Source: Plasmodiophora brassicae (taxonomy: Eukaryota > Endomyxa: Phytomyxea > Phytomyxea > Plasmodiophorida). From it: a DNA stretch of 64,000 nucleotides. Below, in pieces: positions 1-11,933 of the stretch. A program made the translations under genes and the position numbers. Location: assembly GCA_036867785.1 (NCBI GenBank), contig CP145418.1, forward strand, positions 1,054,001 through 1,118,000. Direction: 5' to 3'. The notes below the pieces were generated by a model. That model was given only the letters and a program-made list of their open reading frames with translations, ran no database searches and was not told the origin of the DNA. Every line of letters begins with the position of its first letter. Within the stretch, counting starts at the first letter, position 1.

Positions 1-249
1 TGCATCTCTGTTTTACCAGTTCGGCTAAGATTTTTTCCAGCAAAGCACCTGCAGTGGTGAATGTTTGCTATCAGCAAACAAATGTTGCTATGGGAACAGG
101 GACCCAGCCGGGAATCGATCATCGCCACATGGGCGTATCACTAACGCGCACGTCGTTCACCTGACGAGGTGTCCTTGCAGCTCCACTTGCGGAGCAGGAA
201 ACTGCGCACGGCATCGCGCATTGCTATCATTCTGTGAAGCTGCGAAGCA

Positions 250-2631
250 ATGGGGAACGCTGGTCTCCGGATACTGATACTGACCGCAACACTCGTCTCG
301 CTGTCGCTGTGCGGTGAACATGACGAACAGGATCCGGTCCATGATCAGGCGTTCTTGAAGAATGTCCCATTCATGGACGACAGTGATTTGCTGCGGCTAG
401 CATGCGACCCGAACGCAGTCTGGGAGGTTGTTAACACTGCACGCCAGCTTCTGCACGACCGTCAGCAATGGCGCGCCATGTTCAAGCCGGGAAGCACGTC
501 GGACACCGTTCGCCAGTTTTTCTTGGCCGAGCACGTCCTCTGCCGCGATAGCGGTTTGAACGATTGTTGGGCGGCAAGTGTCTTTGCTGGAAGGCCGCAG
601 ATTTATTTGCGAGATCAGATCATGTTTCTGGATCGGCTGGCCAGTGTCCCGAATGTGGAACCTTGTGATTTCGTGTCCTATTGGCAACGCGCAGTGTTCC
701 GATGGAAACTGCCAGGGAGCCTCGCTTTGGGGACCCTCATCCGACATTATGCCATCGTAGTGCATCATCATGATGACCGACGCCGCTTCCGAATCCTGAC
801 AGCCCTGAAACGGTTGCTGGAAGGCGGCGCGACGTTGTCCCGTCGAGGTGATTGGGGTCTTCAAACCCCCGTTACTGTGCCACCACCATTGGTTTCCGAA
901 CCCGTGTCTACCGAGATATCACCACTGCTCGAATTGCTGCGGGTGCACAAGGTGGAAGATGACGACATCACTATTGTTAGACGGATTATCGACAAGACCG
1001 ACGGGCTCTTGGCGCGGTGCGACAACTGGGACGAGCACGGTCTGTTGATGGCTGTTGAGCGCGGGTTCGACCTTAACGGGGACGACCCGGAGACGGGCCT
1101 CAAATGGTTCGACATGCAGATGCAGAACCTTGGGACTGCAATCGAACCGATACGGTTATCCACGATTTCGATGAGCATTGGTTTCGGCCTCGACGTCGAA
1201 CGTGCCATGGCGGAGCGTACCGAGAGGCTCGTGCGTCAATCTGGTGCCAGCAATGAACCCCTGCTGGTTCTGCTCGAGACGCTCCTGATCAACGTCATGC
1301 TGGTGGCTGCTGACCCGACGGAGGCGTTCGTGAACCTATGGGGCAAATACTTCCACATGATTGCCGTACCGTCACCAGTCTTCGACCATGTCATCGTTCG
1401 CGAACAAGCGCTGGCACCTGAACGCTTCGCCGTGACATCGTGGGCGCATGACGTCGCCGTACGTCTGCTTCGACTTCAGCTGCCGATCGGGCATCTCTCT
1501 GACGTTCGTCGGCTGATGGACGCGGACACCACGCTCCTCAGCGGCATTGGGTCCAGTATTCTACTCGACTACGACCTGTGCGCGCATCCCAACCCGCTGA
1601 TTGACCTCAACGATATCGTCGGCTCTGTGCACCTCAACATCGTGCGCCACGCGCTACAGAGGGATGACCCGATTTCGGGTCGCACGATTCTGCACAAGTA
1701 CTGCATGAGCGCTGCCGTGCTGGAATGGGTTCGACAGCGTGCCGACCCGCACTGGTTCGTTGCAGCGCTGAGAACGCGTACGACGTCAATGGAGTCGTGC
1801 TTGGATTACTGGCTCTTTGAGAAGGACGGTTCTCTACTGCACGATAACCATGTGATTGTCCGCCTTCGTGGTTACAGGAGATTAGCCGATCTCGAGGCGG
1901 AACCGTTAAGTGTCGTTGTTGCTGAACAATGTTCGAGCCGCACCCAGACGTATCTGCACCTGTCGGACCGCATCTCACGAGCCATATACCTGTTTGATGG
2001 CCCCGCGGTCGACGCGATTACCGGATTCGCTGAGACATGGGCCACTCCTCATCTTCCACCTGGAGCGGCATTCGCTATGCTGTCTTGCCTACTGACGTCC
2101 CTTTCCACTGCACCGTATCGTCGCATCAGACGTCACGTCTTCGCTGCCGAGTACGGTGCATTCTTGTTAGAGCATTGCAATGTCCATCAATGGACGCCAC
2201 TTCACTTTGCGGTGGCCATTCCAAGTATGCACGAGTACGTTCCCGACATACTGGAGGCGGCGGTCCAGACCGGCATCACCGACAGTGTTGTCTTCGCCCG
2301 GGATGGCCTCGGACGAACATTCCTGCACGTTGCCGCCGAGAGCTGGATGCATTGCCAGGCGCGTCCCCGCTACCGTGAGGCCGGGACAGCATTCAAGCGG
2401 GTGATCGTGGTCATCTTGCAGTTTGTGATGAAGCTGCCGCAGCCGTCCCCATTGGCATATGCCAGCAGCCTTCTCACTGTACGCGACGCCGTCGATGGCA
2501 CCGGCTGGTCTGTTCTGCAGAGGCTTCTGGTAACGCTGGACAGTGAACGGGACAAGAAACCGGAACATGATACCGGCGTCCTGCAGGAGTTCGTGCGACT
2601 TGTCGGCTCTGCCGTTAATTCGCGCGTTTAA
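250..2631 (+). CDS. Secreted ankyrin-like repeat protein, paralogue 1 (intact)
   Basis: Single open frame of 793 residues from the ATG at 250. Residues 1-22 form a hydrophobic signal-like N-terminus, so the protein is probably secreted or lumenal. The body is helical and carries degenerate ankyrin-like units: one near residue 278 (GDDPETGLKWFD), one near 475 (ISGRTILHKYCM), and the clearest at the C-terminus, WTPLHFAVA near 645 and GRTFLHVAAES near 680. It is the first of three head-to-tail paralogues, so the family arose by local duplication. I do not recognise a named family or an enzymatic motif; function unknown. No intron is needed. The ankyrin assignment is a pattern judgement and the repeats are weaker than consensus. 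Confidence 0.8.
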   Translation: MGNAGLRILILTATLVSLSLCGEHDEQDPVHDQAFLKNVPFMDDSDLLRLACDPNAVWEVVNTARQLLHDRQQWRAMFKPGSTSDTVRQFFLAEHVLCRDSGLNDCWAASVFAGRPQIYLRDQIMFLDRLASVPNVEPCDFVSYWQRAVFRWKLPGSLALGTLIRHYAIVVHHHDDRRRFRILTALKRLLEGGATLSRRGDWGLQTPVTVPPPLVSEPVSTEISPLLELLRVHKVEDDDITIVRRIIDKTDGLLARCDNWDEHGLLMAVERGFDLNGDDPETGLKWFDMQMQNLGTAIEPIRLSTISMSIGFGLDVERAMAERTERLVRQSGASNEPLLVLLETLLINVMLVAADPTEAFVNLWGKYFHMIAVPSPVFDHVIVREQALAPERFAVTSWAHDVAVRLLRLQLPIGHLSDVRRLMDADTTLLSGIGSSILLDYDLCAHPNPLIDLNDIVGSVHLNIVRHALQRDDPISGRTILHKYCMSAAVLEWVRQRADPHWFVAALRTRTTSMESCLDYWLFEKDGSLLHDNHVIVRLRGYRRLADLEAEPLSVVVAEQCSSRTQTYLHLSDRISRAIYLFDGPAVDAITGFAETWATPHLPPGAAFAMLSCLLTSLSTAPYRRIRRHVFAAEYGAFLLEHCNVHQWTPLHFAVAIPSMHEYVPDILEAAVQTGITDSVVFARDGLGRTFLHVAAESWMHCQARPRYREAGTAFKRVIVVILQFVMKLPQPSPLAYASSLLTVRDAVDGTGWSVLQRLLVTLDSERDKKPEHDTGVLQEFVRLVGSAVNSRV

Positions 2632-2870
2632 GCCCGCACGGAACCGTTGCCGCGACGTTTCCAATTCATTGCTTTCGAAGAACGCGCCTGCATCGGTTTA
2701 CGTTCCCGACCATAAAGGTTGACGAACATGAGCGATTCCGCACTATGCCTGAAAGGTTTCAGCGTTCCCAAATGGTGAGGAACATTGTAAAGCAGAGGCC
2801 GGTTCGGTCGAGTAGTACCCGCGCGCTCTGGAAGTGCAGCGCGGTCTTGCCAGCCCAAGGTTATGTATTA

Positions 2871-3660
2871 AAAGCGGTCAACGCATGCACGGTTCGATCA
2901 TGTGGACCTTGTTTAGACGGATCACCGGCAACAGAGTCGGCACTGTGACCCTGCGGGTCAACTTGGACGAGCGACATCTTATATCGGCGGTTCATCACGG
3001 GTTCGATATGAATCGCAGGGACCCGGACACCGGCCTGACCTGGTTCGACGTGAACATGGCACACCTACATACGGATTGGCGTCCGGTCCAGGCGACTGCA
3101 TTTGGTAGCGACTGGCATCGATTTCGGCCTCGAAGTCGAGCGGATTGTGACGCAACGTATTCAGAAACTCGTGCGGGAATGACGCGATCAGATTGGAGCA
3201 TCACTTGGTTAATTAAGATTCTGCCTGTGGCTTCCGACCCGACGGAAGCGTTCGTGAACCTGTGGGGCAAGTACTACCACATGGCCACGATGCTCGTTCA
3301 CCTTGTCATCGTTCAGCTGCAGATGGTGTCTGCGGCCGGCTCCTTCGCTGTGTCAGAATGGGCCCATGAATTTCTCATTGGAGTTGGATCCAATATCCTT
3401 CGCGACTGCGACCTGTACGCGAACCTTGACCCTGCGGAAGACTTCAGCGCCAAGGCTGGCTTCGCCCCTAACGACATCGTGCGTCAGGCGCTCCGAGCAC
3501 TGATCCGGTTTCGAGTCGGACGATACTCAACAAACACTGTATGTCGGTTGGCGTGGTCGAATGGATTCGGGAACGCGCTGATCCGCAATGGCTCTCGGAA
3601 ATGCTGCCCTCGCGTACGGTGTCGATGGCAGTGAACGGCAGGCGACGCTCGACCCGGACA
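2871..3660 (+). pseudogene. Fragment of ankyrin-like paralogue 2
   Basis: Translated pieces match the middle of the flanking paralogues: DPDTGLTWFDVNMAHL (from about 3019), DPTEAFVNLWGKYYHM (about 3237) and, after a frame change, the region equal to ISGRTxLxKHCM followed by EWIRERADPQW (about 3510-3590). The first 250 or so residues including the signal sequence and the last 250 residues are missing, and the matching frame changes at least twice, once through loss of the segment between SEWAHEF and IGVGSNILRDCD. This is a decayed host gene copy lying between two longer ones, unlikely to make protein. Confidence 0.75.
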
Positions 3661-3997
3661 GTGACATCCACCAGCAGTTGGTACGCGAAGTGACGTCCTG
3701 TATTGCCTTCCGGCACGGCAGTGCCTGTCTGGCAACCCAGTATACGATCCCATCAAACTCGGTGGGGTTGGCATTAGCTAGCTTGGCTACTTGCACTCGA
3801 AGTCTACCAGCGAGCGACGCAGGAGCTGGATGGTCCCCCGAACCCACAACCCGAAAATTTGGGCCTGCAGCAACCACTGTGCTTCAGCCACAAATAGTTC
3901 GGTCAACGCTCGGCCAGGAATAGTTTGGACGCTACAGACGTCCTCCAGTGCTCGCGGGTGCTGACCAGAGGACAATCGTGCCGGGACGCTGACGAGA
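3661..3997. other. Spacer between ankyrin-like paralogues 2 and 3
   Basis: No coding signal beyond the decayed paralogue. It must contain the promoter of paralogue 3, but I see no clear TATA box. Confidence 0.4.
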
Positions 3998-6355
3998 ATG
4001 GCGAACGAATGCCTTCAGGTTCTACTAGCGCTGGTTGTTGTATCCGCACCCCTGTCAGCGTCCATAAGCATTTTCAAAAATCTGACTCCTGAACGATTCC
4101 TGGCGATCGCGCCGTCCCTGACCGACACCGAATTGATGAAACTGTCGCGCAGCACAGAGGTACACTGGAATGCTGCTGAAATTACACAAGAGATCCTCGA
4201 CCAGCGCCGCGAATGGCTTGCCATGTTCAAGCCAGGTGCCACCAGCGAGCACGTCCGCCACTTCTTCCGTACCGAAGTCGCCAACTTCCGCCACCACAAC
4301 GACCAGTGGGCCAGGTCTCTTGTGAGTGATTCGCCAATGATACCTTTTCGGGACCAGATTATGTTCTTGGACCGGCTTGCCAGTGACCATGAGGTGGATC
4401 CGGGCGATTTCGCATCGCGCTGGCAACGATCCGTGTTTCAGTGGACCCTGTCAAGTGGGTTCGCTCTGGGCACCCTGATCAGGCATTACGGCGCCAGTGT
4501 GTACCGTGATGATGACAGACACCAGATTCGCCTGCTGACAGCCCTGAAGGCATTGTTCGATGGCGGTGCGACGTTCTCCTTTCCTGGCAATGGCGGTGCG
4601 GCACCGCTCGACGCTGTGCGACGTGCTGTTCCTGCACACGTCGCCACAGCGACGATGCCGTTGCTGAACCTGTTGCGTGCTTATTACGTCAAGGACGACG
4701 ATATCGTCACGGTGAGACGGAACATTGAGGGGACGGTTCGGTTCGACAGCTGGTCCCATCACACCCAGCTAATCGCGGCGGTCCAGCTTGGATTCGACGT
4801 CAACGGCAAGGACCCAGACACCGGGTTGACATGATTCGACCTGCACATGGCGCGCCTGGACAGAGGCGCCAGAACGATGAAACGACTGTATTCCCTGCTG
4901 GACGCGATTGATATCGGTCTCGACGTCGAGCGTATCGTCGCGGAACGTGCCGAGAAACTCGTTCGGGAGTATTCCGATGTCGTTGACGAGGACGCTGCGT
5001 ACATGCAGCTCGAAGTGCTTCTCGGCAGGGTCCTGCCGCTGGTTGCCGACCCGACGGAAACGTTCGTCAATCTCTGGGCCAAATACTACCACATGGTTAC
5101 AATGCCGATCAGGCTGCTCGAACTGGTCGTGCCTTACGCCGTCAAGATGGCTCCGGCGCCAGCATCCGTTGTGTCCAGCTGGGCGCATCAGGTTGTGGTG
5201 CGCATGCTTCGGCTTCAAACGCCGATCAGGCAACTCGTCAACGTCATTGGGTGGATGCACCCGGGCACCCACCTGCTCAGCGGCATTGGGTCCAGCATTC
5301 TTCGCGATTACGACCTGTGCGCCCATGCCGATCCTGTCGGCGATTGGAACGCTATCGCCAGCGCTGCGTCTGACGACGTCGTGCGCCAGGCGCTCGCGAG
5401 TGCTGATCCGATATCCGGCCGAACGACCCTCCACCAGCACTGTATGACGGTTGATGTGCTCCACTGGATCCGGGGTCGTGCCGATCCGCAATGGCTTCGA
5501 GCGGCGCTGATGACGACGACGGTGTCGACACGAACGTGCCTCGATCTCTGGCTCGTGGGACAGGACGGTTCCATGCGACCCGAAGATGACGTGGTCGGCC
5601 TGCTTCGTGCCTACAGCGCGTTAGCAGGCCTCGAGTCTACCCCGATGTGCGTCGTTGTCGCTGAACGGTGCTCCGTCCGCACCCAGACGTACCTGCACGT
5701 GTCGCAGCGCATCCAGCGATGGCTCTACCTGCTGGGAGGACCGGGCACGGTCCACGCGATCGACGAGCTCGCCCAGCAGGCGTGGCCTGCAGTCGATGAC
5801 CCGTCGACGCCGGGCCTGGCGTTCGCCCTGCTGTCTCGACTGCTGACGTCCCCTGCCGTTGAGACATACCGCCGGATCAGGGCGCGCGTCTTTGCGGCGA
5901 ACAACGGTGCCTACCTGCAGGCACACAACGCTGAGGTCCTCCAGTGGACCCCGTTGCACTTCGCGATCGCCCTACCAAGTCTACATGCGTACGTCCCCGA
6001 GATGCTGGAGACAGCGCTCGAGGTTGGCATCATCGAACAAGTCCTCGTCGCGAAGGACGCACTCGGGCGGACGTTCCTGCATGTTGCCGCTGAGAGCTGG
6101 GCGAACTGTCTGGCCCATCCGCGTTACCATGACGACGGCAAGGCATTCAAGGATGCGCTCACCAGGGCCATGCAGATCGTTATGAAGCCCACGACGCTCG
6201 CCTCGCTGGTCGATGCCTTCGTCCTTCTCGCTGAGCGCGACGGGTCCGGGTGGACCATCCAGCAGAGGATTCGGCAGGCGTTGGACAGCGAACGTCAGAC
6301 CAAGCCAGATGCTGCTACCGTCTTCCTCCACGCTCTAGTACGCGATGCCATCTGA
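3998..6355 (+). pseudogene. Ankyrin-like paralogue 3 with an in-frame TGA
   Basis: Collinear with paralogue 1 over its whole length: signal-like N-terminus MANECLQVLLALVVVS, MFKPGATSEHVRHFF near residue 75, WTPLHFAIALPS and GRTFLHVAAESW near the C-terminus. The frame is open for 785 codons except for TGA at 4832-4834, exactly where paralogue 1 has Trp (GLKWFD) and fragment 2 has TGG (GLTWFD). So one TGG to TGA change interrupts an otherwise full-length gene. TGA ends other genes here (for example the receptor at 11331-11333), so it is not a general sense codon. Recent pseudogene, a sequencing error, or read-through are all possible; the pristine downstream frame argues the event is recent or the gene still works. 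Confidence 0.75.
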
Positions 6356-6752
6356 ATTGCTGCGAGCACCTGACTGGCCATCGTTTCGATAAACGCTCTG
6401 GGGGGCATTGTTTTACGAGGATGATACTACGTCAGGTCGATGTTGGAGATGGCACGACCCGGCAGCGATCCCGTCAAACACGACAGAACACGATGGAGGC
6501 GCTGACTGTGCGTACCGTGACGTGCCGTCTGTCCCAGCGCCTCCTCGCGCATTGCTCGTCAATTACCTACGAGGCGGTCTGTGACGGTGGAACTGGCACC
6601 TGCAGCCATGCGGGACTGGGACTCGGTCCTGGCGACGGGCTACTACTCCCTGGACGGGACAGCAGCGGCTGGGACCGGCTGGCCAACCATTACGTATATC
6701 GTCGTTCGTGGACGTTTGGCTCCCCCATCCGCAGGCGGAACAAGAAGCGTCC
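6356..6752. other. Intergenic region upstream of the class C receptor
   Basis: About 400 bp with no supported gene; presumably holds the receptor promoter. GC content rises sharply toward its right end. An ATG at 6708 is in frame with the receptor, but the signal peptide begins at the ATG at 6753. Confidence 0.4.
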
Positions 6753-9700
6753 ATGGTCGCCCGGGTCCCGTGGACGATATCGATCGTCGCGCTCGCCGTC
6801 GCCGCGACGATCGCGACAGGCGCCCCGCTGTCGTACGTGCCGGCGTCGGGCTACGCGATGCGGTTCGACGGCAGTGCCGACCGCCGCACGTACCTGGAGG
6901 TGACGCCCAAGTGCGGCAGCGGCGTCAACGACGCGCCGTTCCGCGCCGATAACGTGACCGTGTCCGCCTGGGTGCGCACGTCGTTCGTCTCGGTCGGCGA
7001 CAGCTTCGTCGCCGGGTACCCGTTCAACCAGGGCCCGTTCCTGAACGTCGACCGCAACGGCATGTTCAACAACCCGTCGGCGCGCGAGGTCACCGACTCG
7101 AGCAGCGTCTGCACGACGCTGGTGAGCAACCCGGTCGTGCGCGACGGCCAGTGGCACCACCTGGCGTACGCCGCGTCGCTGACCCAGTCGGCGTACTTCC
7201 TCGACGGCGTCCTGATCAAGTCCTGCACGGGGCGGTTCTCGCCGCCCAGCGGCGGCGCCCTGCTGCACGTCGGCGCGTTCGACCCGACGGCGGCGAACGG
7301 CGCCAACGACCAGTCGTTCACGGGCGACATTGACGACGTGCGCATCTACAAGGTCGCCATCCTGGACGCGCCCGGCATGCAGGGCGTGCTGGCGCAGGCG
7401 CCGTCGCAGGCCGACCTCGACGCCGGCCGCTTGCTGCTCTGGCTGCACTTTGACGACGGCACCGTCGTCGACTACTCGGGGACGGGCAACCCGATCAGCG
7501 CCGGCGGCGGCCTGGTGATCCGGTCGCCGACGCCGGTCGTGTCGGGCGCCAGGACCATCGGGCCGTACGGCCTCCTTCTCGTCCAGGGCCGCCAGGACGC
7601 GACGTCGGCGCTGGCGCCCAACCTGACCTTCCCGATGGTCGTCGACCAGGGCCAGGTCGCCGCCGCGTCGCGTCAGGCCAGCATCACGATCAACCAGATG
7701 CAGAGCGCGTCCGGGTCCGGCCGCCTCCTGATCAACGGCAGGGCCGTCGCGGCCGGCTCCGTCGTGGCCGGCCCCAACCTGACGCTGACGTTCGTGCAGA
7801 AGCTGGGCGCCACCGGCGACGCGATCGCCACGCTGAACGCCACCGTGAACGTGACGTCGGCGGGCGGCGCCGCCACCTGGACGCAACGCGTCCGGGTCCA
7901 GGTGGGCGTCCGGGCGAATAGCCGGCCGGTGGCGGGCGGCCCGGGCCAGGCCGTCTGGTTCGACGGGCAGAAGCACTTCTACATGGCCGACCGCCTGCGC
8001 TGGCCGATCAAGAACGCGACGTACACGGATCAGAACACGGGCAAGGTCGTCACGGCGACGGGCCTTTCGGCCATCACGATCGAGTTCTGGGCCGCGCCCG
8101 TCGCCGGCGACGCGCACGGCGGCGCCCTGATCACCCTGTGCGTCACGTGTCGTATCGAGACGCGCGCGCGCGCCCCCCTGACGATCTGACGGCGACCCAT
8201 GTGCAGGAACGGGAACGGGGAGATGGACGCCGACTGGGTGCAGACGTTCGGGCCGCCCGCGCGTCGCACGGGCCGCTGGCTGGTGGCATTGCCGGGCGAG
8301 ACGCACGCCCTGACCTGGTACACGGGGACGACGATCTGGACGACGCCGGTGAAGCAGTACTATACCGGGTGGGCGCACTACGCCCTGGTCCACGACGGCA
8401 TCGAGGGCACCAGCGCCTCCGTCTACATCAACGGCCAGCTGGTGTCGTCGTACGCGCACAACCACGACGGGATGAAGGGGGCGCGCCTCGACGGGTACAA
8501 CCACATCCTGGTCGGCTGCTGGAGCTTCTGGAGCGAGGTCTACCACCGCGGCATCATCGACGACCTGCGCCTGTGGAATCGCAGCCGGTCGGGCGACGAG
8601 ATCCGCCGCGACATGTACCGGCAGATGCGGGGCAACGAGGCCGACCTGTTCGCCTACTGGACGTTCAACGATGACGCCGGCGGCGTCGTCGCCGACGAGA
8701 CCGGCCGGGGCAACGACCTGCACGCCGGCGGCTGCGTCCCGTGCGAGCCGCGCTTCTACTCGATGGCGCAGAACGCCGACTGGACCAAGCTCGGCCCGCA
8801 GGACTGCCTGCCGAGCGCCCAGGCCGAACAGTCCATGTACTTCCGGGCGCAGACGCGCTTCGGCGGCACGCACTGCTTCGTCGGCGAGGAGCGCGCCGAC
8901 ACGCGCCCGGTCCTGCAGGCGTCCGGCGCGCCGATCGGCGGCTACGTGTTCGACGCGGTCGGCGCGGTCGGCGCCCCCGTCCCGATCACGCTGAACGGGA
9001 CCGACCCGGACGCGGACCCGCTGACGTACTGGATCCTGGCGCTGCCCGACCATGGCACCCTGCAGTACTACGCGAACGCGACCTGGACGACCGTCCAGGC
9101 GGTGCCGGCGCAGGCGACCCGCACCGTCCGCCTGCAGAGCGCGGCGCTGGACGGGGGCCACCCGTACACGACCGTCGTGTACGCCGTCGACGACGGGTGG
9201 TCGCGGTCGGATCCCATCGCGGTCAACGTCGACCTCGGGTGCCCCGCCGGGTACTACCTGGACCAGGGGGCGCGGCGCTGCCGGACGTGCCCGCCGGGGT
9301 CGTACTCGGACGCGACGACGCTGGCGACGTCGTGCACGGCGTGCCCGGCGAACACGGCGCAGGGCAACCCGGGGCAGACGTCGTGCGTGCCCTGCGTCGC
9401 CGGCAAGTCGTACGCCCTGCAGGCCGGCGCCGCGTCCTGCACGCTCTGCCCGACCGATATCGTCGCGTCGCCGACGTCGATCAACGTGTCCAGGACGATC
9501 TGCGCCGTCGACCTGCACCTGGCGAACGACGTCGCCGTGGACGCGGCCGCCCCCGTCGTCGTCGTCGACTTCCGGGCGATGCTGCCGGCGGGCCTGGCGC
9601 CGGGCGCGGCCCGCGTCACCGTGTTCAACGTGCCCAAGTACAGCGACCTGGTGCAGCTGGCCGGCAACGGCACCGCGCTCGACGACTTCGCCGACTACTT

Positions 9701-11333
9701 CGTGGCGCCGGTCGCCCTGACCAGGCAGTACGTGGCGCGCGTCGTCTCGGTGACGGCCGCGCTGGGCGCCCGGCCGGCGTCGGCCCTCGTCGGCCAGCCG
9801 GACGCCGGGTCCGGGTCGTCGCCCAACGCCTACGCGCCGTGCGACGCGAACAACAACAACGCGAACGTCACGGTGGCGTTCGCCACGCCGGTCTACCTGA
9901 CCGCCGTCCACATCTACGAGAACACGGGCGGCGGCGCCGTCTCCCGGATCGAGGCGCTGCGCCCCGACACGGGCGCGTTCGTCACGATCTGGTCGGGGAC
10001 GCCGCTCGGCGTCGGCCTGAGCAGCGCCCGCGACTTCCAGCCGCCCATCTGCCCGACGACGTTCCCGACCGACACGCTCCGGCTAACGGTCGACGCGATC
10101 GCGACGGACGGGCGCAACGAGATCGACGCGATCATGGTGGAGGGCAGCGCCGACCTGAAGTCGACGGGGCGCGCCCTGGTCCAGAACGCCGACCTGAAGG
10201 TGGCCCTGCGCCCGGCGACGCTGCCGTCGCTGGGCAGCGGCGCCTCGCTCGGCTACCGGTACACGGACAGCATCCGCTACGAGATACGCGACTGTGCCGG
10301 GTTCAACGTCGTCGCCCAGGGCGTCCAGGATGTCAGCACGACGCTGGGGGCGACCGTCGTCACGCCCATTGTTGACGTCCGCGCCGGGTCGGCCTCGATC
10401 ATCACCAGCGTGGTGCTGGCGGCGCTCGGTGTCGTCCTGTGTGTCGCGTCGATCGGCGTCCTGCACGTCTACAGGGCGCAGCCCATCATCAAGGCGTCGT
10501 CCGTCTTCTTCATGTCGATGATGCTGATCGGCATGGTGCTCGGATTCGTCAACGTCCTGCTGATCGCCGTCCAGGAGGCCAACTACGACAACCTGCCCGG
10601 GTTCTGCGCCGTGCGCCCGTTCCTGTTCACGGCCGCGTTCGTCACCGTCATGGGCGCCCTGATCGTCAAGACGGCGCGCATCGTCTGGATCTTCGAGGTC
10701 AACGCCGCCAAAGGCAAGGTCACCACGCTGAGCAACGCCCGCATGTCCGCCTACGTCGCCCTGATGCTCGCCGTCGACCTGCTCAACGATGTCATCTGGA
10801 CGGCCGTCGACAGGCCCACCGACCAGACGTTCCTCGACGGCACGCATCGGTACCGGATGTGCTCCGGCCGGACGTCGGCCTACAACGTGTTCACGGCGAT
10901 CAGCATCGCCCTGAAGGGCATCCTCACCGTCATCGGCCTCGTCCTGACGGCCAAGGCCCGCAACGTGCCGTCGACGTTCAACGAGGCCAAGGCGCTGTCC
11001 TTCATCACGTACTCTGTGGCGTCGCAGGCGGTGATCTACCTGGTCCTGTCCGGCATCGTGAACGGCAACGCCGACGCCACCTTGATCGTGGCGACGTTCG
11101 CCACCTGCTTCGCCCTGTTCTCGTCCTGGGTTATTCTCATCGGGTACAAGATCTACGTTGTCCTGTATCGGCCGGACGTCAACGTCTACGTCACCAAGAA
11201 CTCTGGCGGGCGGCCCAATAACGACGGGTTCGATACGAAGAAGACGACGTCCGGCCACAAACCGAGTGTCACGTCCACGAATGCGGATGTGGCGCGCAAA
11301 CCCAGCGTCACCGCTGCGGCCGGCGCCATTTGA
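6753..11333 (+). CDS. Class C GPCR with LamG, discoidin-like and Cys-rich ectodomain
   Basis: Exons 6753-8137 and 8207-11333 encode 1503 residues. The intron (69 nt, in-frame stop) falls inside the second LamG domain and joins GGALITL to NGNGEMD. Order: signal peptide (1-24); LamG/concanavalin-like domain about 30-250; linker; second LamG about 400-650; a VCBS/cadherin-like unit around DPDADPLTYWI; Cys-rich GCC2/GCC3-type repeats (CPPGSYSDATT, CPANTAQGNPGQTSC); a discoidin-like segment (YLTAVHIYENTGGGAVSRI); seven transmembrane helices about 1190-1450 with the class C hallmark VPSTFNEAKALSF; Ser/Thr/Lys-rich cytoplasmic tail. The 7TM type is GABA-B/glutamate-receptor-like, but there is no Venus-flytrap module, so the ligand is probably a glycan or matrix component (inference). 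GC is markedly higher than in neighbouring genes. Confidence 0.88.
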
Positions 11334-11933
11334 ACAGTGGGTATCTGCGACCCCCTCCGGTTTTACTTTTCAACCGTGTTGCAATGAAAGCACAAAGTGG
11401 TTTGGGGAGCAGTAACGTCGAGCGGACGTAAGCAGGGAGTGTGCCAAATGACAGCCGATGCAACCCCAACGGTGCAGTGAAATACTAGTGTGGACTGCCG
11501 TTTAAATTGCATAGCTGTCCCATATCTGCATACGTCCTTGACGTCATGAGCGCGGTGGCCCAGATCGTCAACATCGAACACGGTGCCCTTTGCTACCTAA
11601 GGTTGGTCCTTTAGGCGTTAGGGAACGTAGGATACGCGTCGTTCCTGTGTTGCCCATAGGCGTTCGGGGAGCGCACTGTTGGGCAGACCCGGACTGTGTT
11701 ACATCGGGTGGGGCAGCCTGCAGCTTGGCTGTGTCGTGCAGCCCGCAGTGGCCGTGGGGGCTGCTCCGTGCGCCACGGCAGTGGCCTGCGGGCCACGGCA
11801 CCGCCAGCAGCAAAACCGCCAAACGCCGCCCTTCGTTTTTCGCGTCCGTCTGCAGCGTCCCGCAGACGACTCCTGCCTGCCTCGACGCCCGTCCGTCATT
11901 GGCGTGGCTGAGCGTGTGCGGGCGAGGCGCGTC
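11334..11933. other. Intergenic, receptor to Cdt1
   Basis: 600 bp without a supported gene. Open frames here are short or continue upstream of the Cdt1 start without conservation-like character. The right half is GC-rich and should contain the Cdt1 promoter. Confidence 0.4.

Noticed and set aside
4832-4834. TGA reassigned to Trp in this organism
   Set aside because: TGA is the natural terminator of several intact genes here, and all other Trp codons in conserved motifs are TGG.
6690-9911. Antisense open frame of about 1070 codons on the minus strand
   Set aside because: It lies opposite the receptor gene, is extremely Arg/Gly/Ala/Val-rich with no domain, and results from the near-absence of A and T in third positions of the sense gene.
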